This document shows positions 17,508 through 27,144 of a stretch of 64,000 nucleotides of DNA, piece by piece. Origin of the DNA: an uncultured Dehalococcoidia bacterium (lineage in GTDB: Bacteria; Chloroflexota; Dehalococcoidia; Lucifugimonadales; UBA3495); contig CATOSK010000008.1 of assembly GCA_951812535.1 (NCBI GenBank), positions 43,211-107,210 of the forward strand. The letters are read 5' to 3'. The translations under genes and the position numbers were made by a program. A model generated the notes under the pieces. That model did no database searches and was not told the DNA's origin. It saw only the letters and a list, made by a program, of their open reading frames with translations. Numbering within the stretch: the first letter of the stretch is position 1; each line of letters begins with the position of its first letter.

Positions 17508-19058
17508 TTACTTCCCGGCGGCAATGAAGTCGGCGACGCGTTCTCCGATTGCCATGGTGGTGACGTTGGTGTTGGCGCGGATGCAGTCGGGCATGATGGA
17601 CGCGTCTACGACGCGCAGCCCTTCTAGGCCGTGGACCCTCCCGTACTGGTCCACCACCGCCATCGGATCGGAGGCAGGACCCATCTTGCACGTGCAGGAT
17701 ATGTGCTGGGATGTGGTGACCTCGCGATTCATCCACGCATCGAGGGCTTCGTCGGTTTCCAGGTCGGCGTCGGTGGGGTCCACCCGCTCCTGGATGATGT
17801 CCCTGAATGCCTCGTCCTCCCCCAGGGCTACGCAAATGCGGACGGACTCGCGCAGCCGCTTGCGGTCGAAATCCTCCTCCAGGTAGTGGTATTCGAGGAC
17901 GGGCTGGTCAGCTGGGTCGGTGGAGGCCAGCTTGAGCTCGCCGGCGCCGACGGCCAGGTAGATTCCGGCAGTCATGCGGATGCCCAGGGGGGCCATGCGG
18001 TTGCCGCCCCGGTTCACCCGCTCGGTGGCGAAGGACTGCATGGAAATCTTCATGTCGTTGCGGAGGTCCGACTCCTCGGCGGTGTAGCGCAGGGTCAGCT
18101 GCATCCGTGGTTTCAAACCATCGAGATCGAAACCTTGCCTCGTTCGCCAGGTGACCCACACCCCGGGATGGTCGCGCATGTTCTGGCCGACACCCGGCTT
18201 GTCGGAGACCACGGGAATGCCCAGGCTGCGCAGGTGGTCGGCGGGGCCTACTCCGGAGAGCATGAGAATCTGGGGGGATCCGATGGCCCCGGCGGACAGG
18301 ATGATCTCATCGCCCTCAACGACGAATCTCTCGCCGCCGCTTTCCAGTTCGACTCCGGTGGCCCGGTTGCCGTCAAAGATGAGCCGGTAGACGGTGCAGT
18401 TGGGGCGGATGGTGAGGTTGAGCCGGTGGCGGGCCTGGTCGAGATAGCCCAGGGCCGTGCTCATGCGGATTCCGTTGGGGTTGTTGAGGGGTGTTGGCCC
18501 GACACCCCAGGTTTCCGGGTGGTTATGGTCGGCGCAGTCGGGGTAGCCGGCGGCCTGGCAGGCCTGGTAGAAGGCTTCCTGGGCGGGCAGCCAGGTCTCC
18601 CGCTTGAACCGGTGCATGAGGATGGGGCCGTCGCTGCCGTGGAAGTCGTCGCCGCCGAAGTCCGGGTCGGTCTCGATCTTGCGGAAGAAGGGCAGCAGCT
18701 TCTGGAAGGTCCACTCGTCGTTGCCGAAGGATGCCCAGGTGTCATAGTCCTCGGGGACGCCCCTCAGGAAGACCTGTCCGTTGATGGCGCTGGAGCCGCC
18801 GGTAACCTTGCCCCGGGGGACCATCATTAGGGGCGCGTCCTCGGTGGCCTTTCCGGTGAACTGCCAGTTGTGGTCGCTGGTCATCACGTCGGCTTCGGTG
18901 GCGTAACCGAACTTGACCTCCTCGGGGAGGTCTTCAAAGTTGGGATAGTCGGCCCCGGCCTCCAGCAGCAGAACGGAGCAGTTGGGGTCTTCGGTCAATC
19001 GAGTGGCCAGAATGGACCCGGCTGAACCGGCACCGATGATTATCTTGTCGTACTTCAT
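17508..19058 (-). CDS. GMC-family FAD oxidoreductase (choline-dehydrogenase-like)
   Basis: A 516-residue flavoenzyme starting at ATG 19058 behind AAGGAGG. The N-terminal IIIGAGSAGSILATRL is the FAD-binding Rossmann GxGxxG, followed by VLLLEAGADYP. GGSSAINGQVFLRG and ILSAGAIGSPQILMLSGVGP are the two GMC signatures. The C-terminal HISCTCKMGP and the HGLEGLRVVDASIMPDCIRANTN region hold the catalytic His area. GMC enzymes oxidise alcohols, sugars or amino alcohols. The natural substrate is not evident. No partner cytochrome is nearby. Confidence 0.92.
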   Translation of the reverse strand: MKYDKIIIGAGSAGSILATRLTEDPNCSVLLLEAGADYPNFEDLPEEVKFGYATEADVMTSDHNWQFTGKATEDAPLMMVPRGKVTGGSSAINGQVFLRGVPEDYDTWASFGNDEWTFQKLLPFFRKIETDPDFGGDDFHGSDGPILMHRFKRETWLPAQEAFYQACQAAGYPDCADHNHPETWGVGPTPLNNPNGIRMSTALGYLDQARHRLNLTIRPNCTVYRLIFDGNRATGVELESGGERFVVEGDEIILSAGAIGSPQILMLSGVGPADHLRSLGIPVVSDKPGVGQNMRDHPGVWVTWRTRQGFDLDGLKPRMQLTLRYTAEESDLRNDMKISMQSFATERVNRGGNRMAPLGIRMTAGIYLAVGAGELKLASTDPADQPVLEYHYLEEDFDRKRLRESVRICVALGEDEAFRDIIQERVDPTDADLETDEALDAWMNREVTTSQHISCTCKMGPASDPMAVVDQYGRVHGLEGLRVVDASIMPDCIRANTNVTTMAIGERVADFIAAGK

Positions 19059-19445
19059 GGGCCAACCTCCTTGTAACGCTATCCGCTACATCCGCGGTGC
19101 GGGTGTACGGGTTGGGTCACGCCTGATTGAGGCTAGCCTAATTGGCGGCGTGGAGGGTGTCAATAAAGACGGGAAGCCGCTTCGGCCGTGGAACGACGGG
19201 GCAAAACCTGGGGACGGTGTGCCAGAAAGCAGAAACCCCGCTGGGGCGGGAAGGTCAGCGAAGAGTGCTCCCAAGCCGAAGGGGGAAGGTGATCACGGGA
19301 GCGGTGGTGGTGGCGTACTCGGGGTGCTGGGGTGGGGAATTGCCCCGGCTGCGCCTGGAGCGAGTATTGGATTGCTAGGCGCAGCCGGAATTGGCTGATG
19401 TTCAGCCTGGAGGGGCGTTTTGGGCCCCGCGTGGGTTGTCGGCGT
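19059..19445. other. 387-bp intergenic stretch
   Basis: Lies between the hydrolase 3' end and the GMC oxidoreductase start, both on the minus strand. It contains a short palindrome (AGGCTAGCCT near 19130) and should carry the oxidoreductase promoter. No gene is supported; the plus-strand frames here lack any family signal. Confidence 0.4.
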
Positions 19446-20204
19446 TCAGCCGGCGGCTTTTACGGGTTGGTGGGACTTGAGGAAGTCGCGGACCTGGTTG
19501 ATGGTGGCAGCCTTGATGTCCTCGGCTTCCTTCCAGGGGTAGGGCGTGGCCTCGGCCCTGGGAGCGATCTCGATGAGGTCCATGGCGGCTTCCAGGGAAT
19601 GGGACGGCGTGTCGTCGGGCATTACCAGCAGCGGAGTCTGGCAGGATCGGGCGAAGTCCCTGGAGACACAGTACATGAAATCCGGCTGCACCCGGTACAG
19701 GTTGTGCAGGTACTGATCGACGGTTTCCATCGTCAGGCCAGGCCGCTGCGAGCACAGCTCAGGACCCCAGCTGTCGTGTCCGGAGTTGTACATGGAGTCG
19801 GGGGTGGCGCTGGCGTGTCCGACAGGCTGGCACAGCACCGCAGCAAGGACTCGCTCGGGCGCCCTTTCCACCAGCTTCATGGCAAAGGGGCCGCCGATGC
19901 AGTACCCGATGAAGAAGAACTCGTTGATGCCAAGGTGGTCCAGGAGCCCCAACTGGTCATCGGCGAAGGCCCCCCAGGGGTCTTCGACCTGGACCGGTCC
20001 GGTGGACTGGCCGCCAATGGCGTTGCGCTGGTCCATGGTGATGCATCGGAAGTCATCCTTGAAGACCTCCATAGCGTTGAACACCTGCCCGGGCCACCCG
20101 CCCATAACGGAGTTCAAGCCCCCGCCCGGGGTCGCCAGCAGGGGGAAACCGGAGCCAACCTCTTCATAGTGGATGGTGACGTCACCCTTCGTAAAAAACG
20201 GCAT
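19446..20204 (-). CDS. Alpha/beta-fold hydrolase with Cys nucleophile
   Basis: A 252-residue protein starting at ATG 20204 with an upstream AAGGAGAAAG. It shows the alpha/beta-hydrolase order: oxyanion-region ATPGGG, DQRNAIGGQS, and the nucleophile elbow FFFIGYCIGGPFA. The elbow carries Cys102 in place of the usual Ser, as in dienelactone hydrolases. An Asp near PLLVMPDDTPSHS could complete the triad together with the His in the same segment. Cytoplasmic. The substrate is probably a lactone or activated ester, by analogy only. Confidence 0.82.
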   Translation of the reverse strand: MPFFTKGDVTIHYEEVGSGFPLLATPGGGLNSVMGGWPGQVFNAMEVFKDDFRCITMDQRNAIGGQSTGPVQVEDPWGAFADDQLGLLDHLGINEFFFIGYCIGGPFAMKLVERAPERVLAAVLCQPVGHASATPDSMYNSGHDSWGPELCSQRPGLTMETVDQYLHNLYRVQPDFMYCVSRDFARSCQTPLLVMPDDTPSHSLEAAMDLIEIAPRAEATPYPWKEAEDIKAATINQVRDFLKSHQPVKAAG

Positions 20205-20372
20205 TACACTTTCTCCTTATGCAATCCTGGTCCAGCATCTGGAAAAATTGTAACGGGGCAGGCCGGGTTGTCAAGGAGAGAGTCGCCGGTCCGCGAGGCA
20301 GGGGCTCGACAGGAGGAAGGAGGGATGGACCCCGGCAGAGTGGGCCCAACGGGCCGGTTGGCTGCTACCCTA

Positions 20373-20381
20373 TGTTATACT
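20373..20381 (+). promoter_or_regulatory. Extended -10 promoter candidate for argJ
   Basis: TGTTATACT fits the TGn-TATAAT extended -10 form with one mismatch and lies about 120 bp before argJ. No good -35 sits 17 bp upstream, which extended -10 promoters tolerate. Prediction only. Confidence 0.35.
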
Positions 20382-20501
20382 CCGAACCTGTTTCCCTTTG
20401 TCTCGCCGGCGATGATGCGAAAGGGCGGGGAGGGGAATCCCTGCATTGCCCCGGGGGAAATAGAATAGCAGCCTAATCCAACCAGTAGCGGAGTTTGTTC
20501 G

Positions 20502-21725
20502 ATGGCCGGCCCCATTTCCTTTCTTGAACGCGGCACTGTGACCACCCCGAGGGGGTTTTCGGCTGGGGCTACCTACGCCGGATTGAAGACATATTCCGAG
20601 GATAAGCTGGACTTGGCGATAATCGTATCCGAGGCCCCTTGTGCGGGAGCCGGCGTCTTCACCACGAGCACCATAAAGTCTCCGACGGTTACGGTGAACC
20701 GGGAGAACCTGGCCCAATCGCCCACCCGGGCCATCATCGTCAACGCCGGGATTGCCAACACTTCGGTCGGAGCGCAGGGGTACATAGACGCGAAGGAAAT
20801 GACCGCAGTGGCCGCGCAGAAGGTTGGCGCCAACCCGGAAGAGGTGCTGGTGTGCAGCACCGGCGTCATCGGCGTGGAGCTTCCCATGTCCCTGATCCGG
20901 AACGGGGTTGACCGCATCGAGTTCGCCACTGGAGACGATGGCGGGCACGACGTGGCCCGGGCGATGATGACCACCGACACCCACCCCAAGGAGGTGGCCG
21001 TGCGGTTTGAGGCCGGGGGAAAGCGCGTCCTCCTGGGCGGTGTGGCCAAGGGTTCCGGCATGATTCATCCCAACATGGCTACCATGCTTTCCTTTATTAC
21101 CACCGACGCTGCTGTGGAACCGGGGCTGCTGGACGGCATGATAAAGGAAGTGGCCGATTCGTCGCTCAACATGCTTAGCGTCGACGGCGACACCAGCACC
21201 AACGATACGCTCCTGGTTCTGGCCAACGGGATGGCCGGCAACGATTCCATAGCTGCCGGCACGCCGGATGCCGAGACCTTCAAGGAAGCTCTCCTCCAGG
21301 CTTGCATCTACCTGACACGGGAACTGGCCAGAGACGGTGAAGGTGCGTCTCACCTGATCACCGTGGAGGTGTCGGGAGCAAAGGATGTGGAAGACGCCCG
21401 CCGGGCAGCTCGTACCATATCGGCCTCCAACTTGGTCAAGTCGGCGGTCTACGGAGCCGATCCCAACTGGGGGCGCATCCTGATGGCGGTAGGGCGCAGC
21501 GGCGCCGATGCCGATGAAACAAAGATCGACCTATTCATCAACGGCGTCTGCATCATGGAGGCGGGCAGCCCCATACCCTTCCACCGGGACGCGGTGGTCG
21601 CGCTGATGCGGCTACCCGAGGTATCGGTCCGAGTCCAACTGAACTTGGGGGACGGGGAGGCCACCGCGTGGGGCTGCGACCTGACCCAGGAATACGTCAT
21701 TATCAACAGCGCCTACACTACCTGA
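20502..21725 (+). CDS. argJ: Bifunctional glutamate N-acetyltransferase / amino-acid N-acetyltransferase
   Basis: A 407-residue ArgJ of usual length. It moves acetyl groups from N-acetylornithine to glutamate (and may also use acetyl-CoA), starting and recycling the acetylated arginine pathway. The autoproteolysis site is intact: GSGMIHPNMATML, with Thr194 as the nucleophile created by self-cleavage into alpha and beta chains. TTDTHPKE, SVDGDTSTNDT and the C-terminal YGADPNWGRI are conserved blocks. It heads an arginine cluster (argJ-argB-UPF0182-argD-hicBA-argG). argC, argF and argH are not in the window. Confidence 0.95.
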   Translation: MAGPISFLERGTVTTPRGFSAGATYAGLKTYSEDKLDLAIIVSEAPCAGAGVFTTSTIKSPTVTVNRENLAQSPTRAIIVNAGIANTSVGAQGYIDAKEMTAVAAQKVGANPEEVLVCSTGVIGVELPMSLIRNGVDRIEFATGDDGGHDVARAMMTTDTHPKEVAVRFEAGGKRVLLGGVAKGSGMIHPNMATMLSFITTDAAVEPGLLDGMIKEVADSSLNMLSVDGDTSTNDTLLVLANGMAGNDSIAAGTPDAETFKEALLQACIYLTRELARDGEGASHLITVEVSGAKDVEDARRAARTISASNLVKSAVYGADPNWGRILMAVGRSGADADETKIDLFINGVCIMEAGSPIPFHRDAVVALMRLPEVSVRVQLNLGDGEATAWGCDLTQEYVIINSAYTT

Positions 21726-21893
21726 CGGGCGTCCGGCATTCGTCGGCATGGCGCCCGGTTTGAGCCAACCTGCGGTTTCCCCTGTGGTTTCCGAAGAGGC
21801 CGGCCGGGTGTTCTGCGTGGTGGAGCATGTTGAGACCCCTACCCGCGTAATCTCTGGCCCACGGCAGCACCCATGACGAACAGGAGGACCGAG

Positions 21894-22685
21894 TTGTCCG
21901 GCCCGCCAATAGTGGTGAAGATTGGTGGCAGCACCTTGGGCAGCCACGATACCAGCCTCCAGGACCTGGTCACGCTCCAGGAGCAGGGTCGGAACGTGAT
22001 CGTGGTGCATGGCGGCGGGAGCATCATATCCGAGTGGATGCAGAAGCAGGGTATCCCGCCCCGTTTCGTGAACGGCCTGCGGGTTACCGATGCGCCCAGC
22101 TTGGACATCGTGGTTGCGGTCCTCACCGGCCTCATCAACAAGGACTTGGTATGCCTGTTGCACGAGCTGGGGGGACGGGCGGTGGGCATCAGCGGAATCG
22201 ACGGGGGGATCCTGCAAGCACACATTGCCAACCCCGAACTGGGTTTCGTTGGGGAGGTCGTCGAGGTCAACTCCGGCCCCCTGAAGGCCCTGGCCGAGAG
22301 CGGATATATTCCCTTGATGGCCCCGCTGGCGGTGCATCGGCAGGACGGCTCGGATCACGCGGGGAAGCCCCTGAATATCAACGGGGACACCGCGGCCGGA
22401 GCGGTCGCCCGCGCGGTGAAAGCGGAGCGGTTGGTGTTTCTGACCGACGTGACGGGGATCATGGACGGCAACGGTCGGGTCATCCCCCATTTGGACCGCC
22501 GCCGCGCCAATATTCTGCGCCAGTCCAACGTAATAAGCGGGGGAATGATCCCGAAACTTGAGGCCTGCATTACAGCCCTGGAAAGCGTCCCCCAGGCCGA
22601 CATCATCGACGGCACCCAGCCCAACGCCCTGCTGGACTGCATCAATGGTGCCGCCCAGGGAACCCGGGTGGTGGGCAACCTGTGA
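21894..22685 (+). CDS. argB: Acetylglutamate kinase
   Basis: The TTG at 21894 is chosen because a perfect AGGAGG (21882-21887) lies six bases before it; an ATG at 21873 in the same frame lacks a ribosome-binding site and would add seven residues. The protein phosphorylates N-acetylglutamate in step two of arginine synthesis. Visible motifs: VVKIGGSTLG (ATP-binding Lys and Gly loop), VVHGGGSIIS (substrate loop), LNINGDTAAGAVARAV and FLTDVTGIM. The C-terminal GGMIPKLEAC closes the active site. It lies 168 bp behind argJ. Confidence 0.95.
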   Translation: MSGPPIVVKIGGSTLGSHDTSLQDLVTLQEQGRNVIVVHGGGSIISEWMQKQGIPPRFVNGLRVTDAPSLDIVVAVLTGLINKDLVCLLHELGGRAVGISGIDGGILQAHIANPELGFVGEVVEVNSGPLKALAESGYIPLMAPLAVHRQDGSDHAGKPLNINGDTAAGAVARAVKAERLVFLTDVTGIMDGNGRVIPHLDRRRANILRQSNVISGGMIPKLEACITALESVPQADIIDGTQPNALLDCINGAAQGTRVVGNL

Positions 22686-22820
22686 ACCGGCCCCCGTCCC
22701 GTTGACCCGAAAACGGGCGGCGACGCTGATCGGCGTTCCAACTCTCTTGAGTCAGACTGTTCCACAAGAATTCCGGACTTCCCGCCGCCGTGTCGGCGCC
22801 GCCGGAATTTATGAGTACGC

Positions 22821-25553
22821 ATGAGCTACGATCTGGCCAACGACCCGGAAGACGCCCCTCCCCCGCTGCCAGGAATCAGCGCGAGGGCGCTCCATCGCCT
22901 GATCCGTGGATCTTTGATCGCCGGTGGGACGGTGATCGTCGCCCTCATTTTGTGGTGGCTGGTTTATTTCTACACCAACCTGGTGTGGTTCGACCTGTTG
23001 GGGTTTGGGGACGTTTTCTTCCAGATCGCCCTGGTCAAAGCGTTCCTGTTCCTCTTGGGGGTGGGACTTGCCTCCCTGATTCTTCTGTTGAATTTTTCCC
23101 AGGCCATCAGGCTTTCCTGGGGGCCAACGTCGCTGCCGGTGACTATGGACACCTTCCGCCTGCTCCTGACGCTGATAGGCGCGGGGATGGCGCTGGTGCT
23201 GTTGATAGCCTCGCCCATATTCGGAACGGCGATGGTCAACCAGTGGGAGTCGGTCTTCCTGTTGCTCTCCCGGGTACCCTTTGGTATTTCTGACCCCGCC
23301 TTTGGCCGTGACTATTCCTTCTATATCGTTATCCTGCCCACCTTGAATTTCATCCAGGGGTGGCTCCTGGCGCTGGTCATAACGGTCATCGTTTCGTCCC
23401 TGGCGGTGTACCTGGCGATGTTCGGGCTGCGGGGCATGAACATGGTGATCACCCCTAGGATGCTGCGTCATGCCGCCATACTGGGCGCTGTGCTGATGTT
23501 TGTCTTGGCGGTGGGACATGTTCTCAGCATCTACGGCTTGGTGCATTCGGAGGGAGGGGCGGTATATGGAGCGACGTACACCGATGTCCAGGCCAGGGTG
23601 CCGGCCCTATGGCTGTTGACGGTCATTGCCCTGCTGTCCGCTGCCGGAATGGTGGGGAGCATTTTCTATCGCGGATTTCGGTTGATGGCGGCTTCCTTCA
23701 GCCTGTGGGCGATCGTGGCGGTGCTGGCCGGGATCGTGTTTCCGCTAGTGTTCCAGCGGCTCCAGGTGTCTCCTAACGAGTTTGCCCGGGAAGCTCCGTT
23801 CATCGAGCGCAACATCAAGGCCACCCGGGCGGCCTACCAGTTGGACCAGATTGAGGAGAGCGTCTATCCGGCTGACGGCAAGCTGGATGAGGCGGCCATC
23901 CGGGCCAACCAGGACACCCTGGACAACATCCGGCTCTGGGACACCGGCCCGCTGCGGGACGCGTACAACCAGCTCCAGTTCATGAAGCTCTACTACAATT
24001 TTCTGAACATGGACTCGGACCGGTACGAAGTCGACGGGAGGGTCAGGCAGGTATTGGTTTCTGCTCGGGAACTGTCCTCGGAAAACCTGGATCCGGCGGC
24101 GCAGAACTGGGTCAACCAGCGGCTCCAATACACCCACGGATATGGAGTCGCCATGAGTCCGGCCACCGGGTTCACTCCCGGCGAGGGCCGCCCGGAATTC
24201 TTCATACAGGACATTCCGTTGACTGGCAAGCTGGAGATAACCCGTCCCGAGATTTACTACGGGGAATCCCAGGTGGACTACGCGGTGGTTAACACCAGCC
24301 TCCCGGAGGTCAATCCCAACGACGGCTATGCGGGCTATGACGGCACCGGCGGTATACCGCTGGGGAACACGTTCCGGCGGGCGGCTTTCGCAGCCCAGCT
24401 GGGGGATATCAACCTGCTGCTGAACGACCGGATCGGACGGGACAGCCGACTGCAATACCGCCGTCAGATCTCGAACCGGCTGGGAGCACTGGCCCCGTTC
24501 CTGAAGCTGGACCGGGACCCCTACCCGGTGTTGGACGACAACGGAAAGCTGTGGTGGATCCAGGACGCCTACACCACCACTGACAGTTACCCGTACTCCA
24601 CGCCCAGCGAACACGGCTACAACTACATTCGCAACAGCGTCAAGATTACCGTAGACGCGTACAACGGGACGACAGCCTTCTATGCCATAGACCCGGCAGA
24701 CCCCCTTCTGCAGATGTACCGGAGGGCCTTTCCCGAACTCTTCGAGGACATGGCGGACATGCCGGACGATCTGCGAAAGCACATCCGGTACCCGGTCGGG
24801 CTGTTCTCGACCCAGACCCAGCTGTACCTGCGCTACCACGTCAGCGACCCGCAGGTATTCTTCAACCAGGCGGAGCAGTGGGCGATTCCGCTGGAGACGC
24901 GGATCGCCAAGACGGACGTGGCGGTCGTGCCATCCTACCTGCAGCTGACCCTTCCCGGGGAAAGCAAGGGCGAGTTCATCCTGCTGATGCCCTTCACACC
25001 CGCCGGTGAAAAGAAGAACCTGGTGGCGTGGCTGGCAGCCCGCAACGATTGGCCAAACTACGGCGAACTCCTGGCTTTCCAACTGCCTACGGACCGGCAG
25101 ATAGATGGGCCCAGGCAAGTTGAGGCCAGGATCGAAAACGACCAGTCGGTCTCTCAGCAGTTCACGCTGTGGGCGGGACCAGGGTCGCAGGTCATCAGGG
25201 GGCAGCTGCTGGTAATACCCATCGCCGGTACTATAATCTACGTGGAACCGCTCTACCTGCAGTCCCAGGCATTGAACTTTCCCGAGCTAAAACAGGTTAT
25301 ACTAGCTGACGACAGCAACCTGGTGATGGCGGATACCATCAACGAAGGGATCGCCAGGCTGGTGGAAGCGAACGGTGAGGCAGAGTCTGGCGGGCCCGCG
25401 TCCGCGCCGGTTGAGGTATCCGGAGACGGCTCTCTGGACCAGTTGCTGGAAATGGAACAGCAGATAGAAGACCTCCAGGACTCCCTGCGGCAATTGCAGC
25501 AATCCCTGGAAGGTCTAAGAGAAGCATTGGCTGGACCGCCAAGGGAGCCATAG
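22821..25553 (+). CDS. UPF0182 family large membrane protein
   Basis: A 910-residue protein. The first ~290 residues hold about seven hydrophobic helices, beginning after ARALHRLIRGSLIAGG, and the rest forms a large soluble domain presumably outside the cell. The segments WWLVYFYTNLVWFDLLGF and HGYGVAMSPATGF, and the late QTQLYLRYHVSDPQVFFNQ and VAWLAARNDWPNYGEL, are typical of UPF0182 (COG1615). The C-terminus ends in a Gln/Leu/Glu coiled coil (about 868-905). Function of the family is unknown. It sits between argB and argD, 135 bp after argB. Confidence 0.9.
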   Translation: MSYDLANDPEDAPPPLPGISARALHRLIRGSLIAGGTVIVALILWWLVYFYTNLVWFDLLGFGDVFFQIALVKAFLFLLGVGLASLILLLNFSQAIRLSWGPTSLPVTMDTFRLLLTLIGAGMALVLLIASPIFGTAMVNQWESVFLLLSRVPFGISDPAFGRDYSFYIVILPTLNFIQGWLLALVITVIVSSLAVYLAMFGLRGMNMVITPRMLRHAAILGAVLMFVLAVGHVLSIYGLVHSEGGAVYGATYTDVQARVPALWLLTVIALLSAAGMVGSIFYRGFRLMAASFSLWAIVAVLAGIVFPLVFQRLQVSPNEFAREAPFIERNIKATRAAYQLDQIEESVYPADGKLDEAAIRANQDTLDNIRLWDTGPLRDAYNQLQFMKLYYNFLNMDSDRYEVDGRVRQVLVSARELSSENLDPAAQNWVNQRLQYTHGYGVAMSPATGFTPGEGRPEFFIQDIPLTGKLEITRPEIYYGESQVDYAVVNTSLPEVNPNDGYAGYDGTGGIPLGNTFRRAAFAAQLGDINLLLNDRIGRDSRLQYRRQISNRLGALAPFLKLDRDPYPVLDDNGKLWWIQDAYTTTDSYPYSTPSEHGYNYIRNSVKITVDAYNGTTAFYAIDPADPLLQMYRRAFPELFEDMADMPDDLRKHIRYPVGLFSTQTQLYLRYHVSDPQVFFNQAEQWAIPLETRIAKTDVAVVPSYLQLTLPGESKGEFILLMPFTPAGEKKNLVAWLAARNDWPNYGELLAFQLPTDRQIDGPRQVEARIENDQSVSQQFTLWAGPGSQVIRGQLLVIPIAGTIIYVEPLYLQSQALNFPELKQVILADDSNLVMADTINEGIARLVEANGEAESGGPASAPVEVSGDGSLDQLLEMEQQIEDLQDSLRQLQQSLEGLREALAGPPREP

Positions 25554-25611
25554 ACAAGTTGCCTTGCGAACAGTCCCCGGAGGCGGCGACCCTTAGAGGA
25601 GGAAGGACCCC

Positions 25612-26802
25612 ATGACCATTAGCGAACAGTGGATCGCCAAGGAACAGCAATACTACGCCCAAACCGTGCGCCGGCAGCCCGTGGTAATCGTCAAGGGCGA
25701 GGGCTCCCGGGTCTGGGACGCTGATGGCAAAGAGTACCTGGACTTCGTCGCCGGTTGGGCGGTGGACAACCTGGGACATTCCCACCCGGCCATCACCCAG
25801 GCCATCGTGGAGCAAGCCGGCACGCTGATCCAGACATCCAACCAGTTCTTCACGGTGCCCCAGCTGCAACTGGCCGAGCTGCTCGTGGAAAACAGCTGCC
25901 TGGATCGGGTTTTCTTCGGGAACAGCGGAGCCGAAGCCAACGAGGGGGCCCTGAAACTGGCCAAGAAGTATGGCAAGCAGCACCGGGACGGGGCCTACGA
26001 AGTCATCACCGCCTTCAATTCCTTCCACGGCCGCACCGCCACGACGGTTGCCGCCACCGGGCAACCCCATTACCAGGAAGCCTTCCTCCCTCTACAGCCC
26101 GGGTTCGTCCACGTGGACTTCAACGACGTCGAAGCCATAATGAACGCCACCACCGACCGGACAGCGGCCGTAATGCTGGAGCCGGTGCAGGGCGAGGGAG
26201 GAGTCAACATTCCCGACGAAGACTATCTGGTCCGGGTGCGGGAGTGGTGCGACCAGAATAACCTGCTGCTGATCCTGGATGAGGTGCAGACGGGCATGGG
26301 CCGCCTCGGCAGCCTGTTCGGGTACGAGGAATACAACGTGGAGCCGGACGTTATTACTCTGGCCAAGGGGTTGGGTTACGGTGTTCCCATTGGCGCCTTC
26401 ATGTCCAAGGAATCGGCCATGGCGCTAGTGCCCGGCGATCACGGCTCCACCTTCGGTGGCAACGCCCTGACCACCGCCGCCGCCTACGCGGGCACCAAGT
26501 TCCTCATCGACAACAACATCTGCTCCCACGTCAAGCAAATGGAGACCCATCTGCTCGACCGGCTCAACGGCCTCAAGGCCCGCTTCTCCTTCGTCACCGA
26601 TGTGAGGGGAAAGGGGCTGCTGGCCGCCCTGGAGTTCGACAGCGACGTTTCAGGCCAGGTTTTGACCAACGCCAACGAGGCCGGAATCCTGCTCAATGGA
26701 GTACGCCCCAACGCCGTCCGTTTCATGCCTCCGCTGACGGTCACCCCGGAGGAAATAGACGAGGGGATTGGCCGCCTCGAAGATGCGTTGGCGAAGATTT
26801 AG
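25612..26802 (+). CDS. argD: Acetylornithine aminotransferase (class III PLP enzyme)
   Basis: 396 residues, starting at ATG 25612 behind AGGAGG. FFGNSGAEANEGALKLAKKY and FNSFHGRTATTVAATGQ are the PLP phosphate and substrate loops. LILDEVQTGMGRLG carries the cofactor-binding Asp and TLAKGLGYGVPIGAF the Schiff-base Lys. GDHGSTFGGNAL completes the site. It converts N-acetylglutamate semialdehyde to N-acetylornithine; related class III enzymes use GABA or succinylornithine, but the arginine cluster context supports argD. Confidence 0.88.
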   Translation: MTISEQWIAKEQQYYAQTVRRQPVVIVKGEGSRVWDADGKEYLDFVAGWAVDNLGHSHPAITQAIVEQAGTLIQTSNQFFTVPQLQLAELLVENSCLDRVFFGNSGAEANEGALKLAKKYGKQHRDGAYEVITAFNSFHGRTATTVAATGQPHYQEAFLPLQPGFVHVDFNDVEAIMNATTDRTAAVMLEPVQGEGGVNIPDEDYLVRVREWCDQNNLLLILDEVQTGMGRLGSLFGYEEYNVEPDVITLAKGLGYGVPIGAFMSKESAMALVPGDHGSTFGGNALTTAAAYAGTKFLIDNNICSHVKQMETHLLDRLNGLKARFSFVTDVRGKGLLAALEFDSDVSGQVLTNANEAGILLNGVRPNAVRFMPPLTVTPEEIDEGIGRLEDALAKI

Positions 26803-26927
26803 GGGAAGGTTGTCGCTCCCCCAGGCGGGCGGATATCCAGCTGTTCATAACCCGGAGATTCGAATCGGGCTTGCCTTGGTGCCGATGTAGCCAGGCCACA
26901 GAATATTGGAAGTCAGAAAGGACGGAC

Positions 26928-27137
26928 GTGGCAGGACGCGAGTTCTATGTAATCATCGAAAAGGACGAGGACGGGTTTTTCGTGGGCGAAGTCCCACAGT
27001 TAAATGCGTGTTACAGCCAGGGCCGTACCATCGACGAGTTGATGGAAAACATCAAGGAAGTCATACGGCTCTGTCTCGACGAAGAGGATCCCGAATTCTC
27101 GGGGGAATTCGTAGGGATTCACCGTGTAGAAGTTTAA
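26928..27137 (+). CDS. hicB: HicB-family antitoxin
   Basis: 69 residues from a GTG at 26928; an upstream in-frame start at 26871 would add a non-conserved tail. REFYVIIEKDEDGFFVGEVP then QLNACYSQGRTIDELMENIK is the HicB partial RNase-H-like fold (short form without a DNA-binding domain). It should neutralise the HicA toxin encoded 7 bp downstream. The order antitoxin-toxin is the reverse of the classic hicAB. The pair interrupts the arginine gene cluster. Confidence 0.85.
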   Translation: MAGREFYVIIEKDEDGFFVGEVPQLNACYSQGRTIDELMENIKEVIRLCLDEEDPEFSGEFVGIHRVEV

Positions 27138-27144
27138 CTGCACG

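Noticed and set aside
17631..18830. 399-residue plus-strand frame opposite the GMC oxidoreductase
   Set aside because: Antisense shadow of a well-supported gene in GC-rich DNA; no motifs.
19332..20468. 378-residue plus-strand frame opposite the alpha/beta hydrolase
   Set aside because: The minus-strand hydrolase has a full catalytic pattern and ribosome-binding site; the plus frame does not.
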